Assembly (NCBI GenBank): GCA_012516075.1
Contig: JAAYXE010000018.1
Location: 1-43,569, forward strand
Length of the DNA: 43,569 bases
Direction of reading: 5' to 3'
From: Chloroflexota bacterium
GTDB taxonomy: Bacteria; Chloroflexota; Anaerolineae; Anaerolineales; UBA4823
The notes below the pieces were generated by a model. That model worked only from the letters and a program-made list of their open reading frames with translations, searched no databases and was not told where the DNA came from. Positions 41,576 through 43,569 of this stretch are shown here, piece by piece. A program made the position numbers and the translations under genes. Positions within the stretch are counted from its first letter, which is position 1, and every line of letters begins with the position of its first letter.

Positions 41576-42582
41576 CACGAATTCGTTTCCGTTATTTTTT
41601 TCTGCTGTGTAATTTCCGAGGCAGGGGAAGAAAGTAAAGCCTCGGCAAGCTTCCGGTCGGTGATCAGGATGTTGACAAACTTACCCAGTAAGGCGCCACG
41701 TACTGCGTCAAATTTCTTGAGCCCACCGGAAACACCGACGACCCGCTGGATCTTTTGCAGTTGATCCAGTTGAATGCCGATGACACGTTCATTCAGATCG
41801 GACTGCACCGGCCTGCCCTGGGCATCGAAAAAGCGCAGTGCAATATCGCCAACTGCGCCTTTTTCCTGTAATTCAGCCAGATCTTCAGGGGACATGATGG
41901 TGCCGTCGCGCATCATCACCGAATCAGGGGTCGGTGAACCGATGCCCACATAAGCGACGTTCACCTTCTCGAATAGAGATAACGCCCGCTGGATGTGGCT
42001 GTCGGAGAGCACCGCCTCTTTCGCCTGCACGCTGTGCATGATGCCCGGCACCGGCAGGGGGATTAATTCTGCCTGCAGCGCATTGGCCATCCTGCGGCAC
42101 AGCTCGCTGGCGTGCACCTCCGCCGTGGGGTGCCCCAGCCCCCCGATCAGCTGCACCACACGCGTGTTGGTGCTGCGCTGGGGCCGGATGGCCGCGACCA
42201 TGGCGTTCAGCGTTGATCCCCAGGAGACTCCGATCGTGTCGCCCACTCTGAGAGTTTCCTGCAGGTGACGGGCGGCTACTGCACCCAGCGACCGCGTCAC
42301 GCTTTCGTCGTAATAGGGTTCACCCACATCGACGACAATCGCTTCACGCAGGCCAAAGCGCTGCTCCAGTTCGTTTTCCAGTTCGGTGTAAATGCCCGGG
42401 GGAGGGGTAATGTGGATCTGAACAATGCCCGCCTTGCGGGCTTCTTTTAATAAACGCGAGACTTTGGGGCGAGAAAGGTGCAAGCGATTTGCGATCTCGG
42501 CCTCGCTCAATTCCTGCTCGTAGTAGAGCCGGCTGACTTTGCTGAGCAGTTGGGGGTCTTTAGGTGAGGGGGTCCGCGCCAT
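41575..42582 (-). CDS. SorC/DeoR-type sugar-binding transcriptional regulator (second)
   Basis: The start at 42582 (MARTPSPKDP) is preferred to 42600 because it leaves a direct repeat, a likely operator, in the leader. The protein of about 335 residues has a helix-turn-helix in LSEAEIANRLHLSRPKVSRLLKEA and a sugar-binding domain with GVSWGSTLNAMVAAI, VQLIGGLGHP and VAYVGIGSPTPDS. It resembles the regulator at 24077 in layout but differs in the recognition helix. As first gene behind its own promoter it most likely controls the isomerase-dehydrogenase-FGGY cluster in response to a sugar phosphate. Confidence 0.92.
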   Translation of the reverse strand: MARTPSPKDPQLLSKVSRLYYEQELSEAEIANRLHLSRPKVSRLLKEARKAGIVQIHITPPPGIYTELENELEQRFGLREAIVVDVGEPYYDESVTRSLGAVAARHLQETLRVGDTIGVSWGSTLNAMVAAIRPQRSTNTRVVQLIGGLGHPTAEVHASELCRRMANALQAELIPLPVPGIMHSVQAKEAVLSDSHIQRALSLFEKVNVAYVGIGSPTPDSVMMRDGTIMSPEDLAELQEKGAVGDIALRFFDAQGRPVQSDLNERVIGIQLDQLQKIQRVVGVSGGLKKFDAVRGALLGKFVNILITDRKLAEALLSSPASEITQQKKITETNS

Positions 42583-42593
42583 TATTGAGCATT

Positions 42594-42617
42594 TGTTCAT
42601 TAATGATAGAATGTTCA
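42594..42617. promoter_or_regulatory. Possible SorC operator (direct repeat TGTTCA)
   Basis: TGTTCA occurs at 42594-42599 and 42612-42617, an 18-base period, directly downstream of the -10 box of the SorC operon. SorC-group proteins such as CggR bind repeated half-sites, so autoregulation is plausible. Confidence 0.45.
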
Positions 42618-42626
42618 GTTATCCGT

Positions 42627-42655
42627 AGTATATAACGGAAACCCACACCGGTCAA
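42627..42655 (-). promoter_or_regulatory. Promoter of the SorC-led second sugar operon
   Basis: On the minus strand TTGACC (42650-42655) and TATACT (42627-42632) are separated by exactly 17 bases, about 45 bases upstream of the chosen start. Confidence 0.7.
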
Positions 42656-42743
42656 GCCCCCAATTATGGTGATTTTGATGGTAAGTTAGTGATCAGGTGA
42701 TAATGGTCAGAGGTTCAAAATGAAACACTGTGGAAGTGCGCAA

Positions 42744-42857
42744 CCACCGGCGAACCGGCGGCCGGTGGATCATCAATCAGGCGCTGATTACACAACGCAG
42801 ATGGCGATACTTAGAATTCATGCCATATTATTGCCGCCGGAGACGTAGATAAAAGGC
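42744..42857. repeat. Two inverted repeats in the intergenic stretch before the last gene
   Basis: The 400-base gene-free stretch 42656-43054 contains CCACCGG and CCGGTGG facing each other (about 42744-42769). A second pair, TTGCCGCC and GGCGGCAA followed by AAATT, lies at about 42831-42857 and resembles a weak terminator or operator. No promoter for the next gene was clear. Confidence 0.35.
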
Positions 42858-43054
42858 GGCAAAAATTGATATTCTCACAGGAATTTAATCGTTATCATAG
42901 CCCGGCTGGTGTATTTTTGGGTTAAACTTGTGTTCCAACTTGTAAACAGCAGCAAACAACTCCTTTTCCCGCAGCATCAGACCACGGAGTTGACCGGCAA
43001 GGGGGCCTGATCAAAGCCGGAAAACCAGCCAATCCTCAAAACACGGAGGTACAC

Positions 43055-43489
43055 ATGCAGCCTGTTCCTGAAGCCTATGAATCGATTAATGATTTCTTTG
43101 CCCGTTACACGCGCTATTTGAGCGAAGGCGATTTCGAAGGCCTGGCGAATATTTACAATTACCCCGCCCTGGCCGTCACCGCGCTTGGCTGTCAGGCGAT
43201 CACTGAGCCGCAGCAGACGCGTGACTTTTTCAAACAGGGGCGTGAGTTTTACCTCTCACACGGCATTCACGGCGTACGCGCCCGCGATATCGTCACAGAG
43301 ATCGAAGTGCCGGGCATCTGGGTTGGACACCTCAAACTCGTGAACTTCGATCAATCCGGCGCAGAAGTAGGCGAGGAGCGCAATGCCTACCAGGTGGTGA
43401 CCTTACCTGACGGGTCCCGCCGCATCGCCGTCACCACTCCGCTGGACGCCTACAATCCTGATCAGAAAAGCGGCGTAAAACTTGAATAA
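43055..43489 (+). CDS. Small NTF2/SnoaL-like protein
   Basis: This 144-residue soluble protein follows a clear GGAGG ribosome site. The pattern INDFFARYTRYLSEGDFEGLANIY, then a mixed beta region with GIWVGHLKLVNFD and ERNAYQVVTLPDGSRRIAVTTPLD, is that of the NTF2/SnoaL cone-shaped fold, whose members include small isomerases, hydrolases and ligand-binding proteins. No catalytic signature can be named. It stands alone, away from the sugar operons, and ends 80 bases before the window edge; those last bases hold nothing recognisable. Confidence 0.7.
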   Translation: MQPVPEAYESINDFFARYTRYLSEGDFEGLANIYNYPALAVTALGCQAITEPQQTRDFFKQGREFYLSHGIHGVRARDIVTEIEVPGIWVGHLKLVNFDQSGAEVGEERNAYQVVTLPDGSRRIAVTTPLDAYNPDQKSGVKLE

Positions 43490-43569
43490 GCGTCTTGTAT
43501 GAACGAGGGTTAAGACACATTACAGAAGGCTCCACATGGTTAACCGCAAAACGAGGCCAATCTCATAAG

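Overview
The window (about 60% G+C) is a dense block of carbohydrate catabolism, transport and regulation genes. Its style suggests a Chloroflexota bacterium of the Anaerolineae type. The reasons are a cytosolic GAF/NarX-like histidine kinase, a Pro/Thr-rich M23 lipoprotein, a divergent QueA-like protein, RbsABC-type sugar transport and several ROK, PfkB and FGGY kinases. This assignment is an inference; no rRNA or other strong phylogenetic marker is present.

Region 1 (1-5962) is a dihydroxyacetone (DHA) and triose-phosphate module. On the minus strand a HutC-type GntR regulator is followed by dhaL, dhaK, a class II ketose-bisphosphate aldolase and a HAD phosphatase cut by the window edge. 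A transaldolase-family gene diverges from it. The shared intergenic region has two well-formed facing promoters, with GTNTANAC operator words just downstream of each -10 box.

Region 2 (6134-11450) holds a GAF histidine kinase/NarL response regulator pair, an SDR gene coupled to a QueA-like gene, a structured intergenic stretch, an M23 lipoprotein, and a tRNA-Pro(GGG) gene with its own promoter and terminator. Next to the tRNA lies a decayed restriction-endonuclease-like pseudogene (11586-12575).

Region 3 (12650-25827) is a sugar regulon. rpiB and a ROK kinase diverge from a long plus-strand series: TIM-barrel sugar isomerase, rhamnulokinase, class II aldolase, PfkB kinase, cyclase-family hydrolase, E1-alpha/E1-beta/E2 of a 2-oxoacid dehydrogenase, cupin-type phosphoglucose isomerase, a second ROK kinase, a SorC regulator and an SDR.

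Region 4 (25900-34275, minus strand) is an RbsABC-like transporter (binding protein, permease, ATPase, second permease) followed by a PfkB kinase, a ribulose-phosphate-epimerase-like protein, a small P-loop kinase and a LacD-type aldolase. Regions 3 and 4 share a TGTCA/TGACA operator at three promoter regions, so uptake and catabolism are probably controlled together.

Region 5 (34293-42655, minus strand) is a second sugar cluster headed by a SorC regulator with its own promoter: SIS isomerase, zinc dehydrogenase, SAF-domain oxidoreductase, fucose/arabinose-isomerase-like enzyme, FGGY kinase and an M24 protein lacking two metal ligands. A small NTF2-like gene follows on the plus strand.

Taken together, imported sugars are isomerised, phosphorylated and split by aldolases to triose phosphates and aldehydes, with an encoded route onward to acyl-CoA. 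The actual substrates cannot be fixed from sequence alone.
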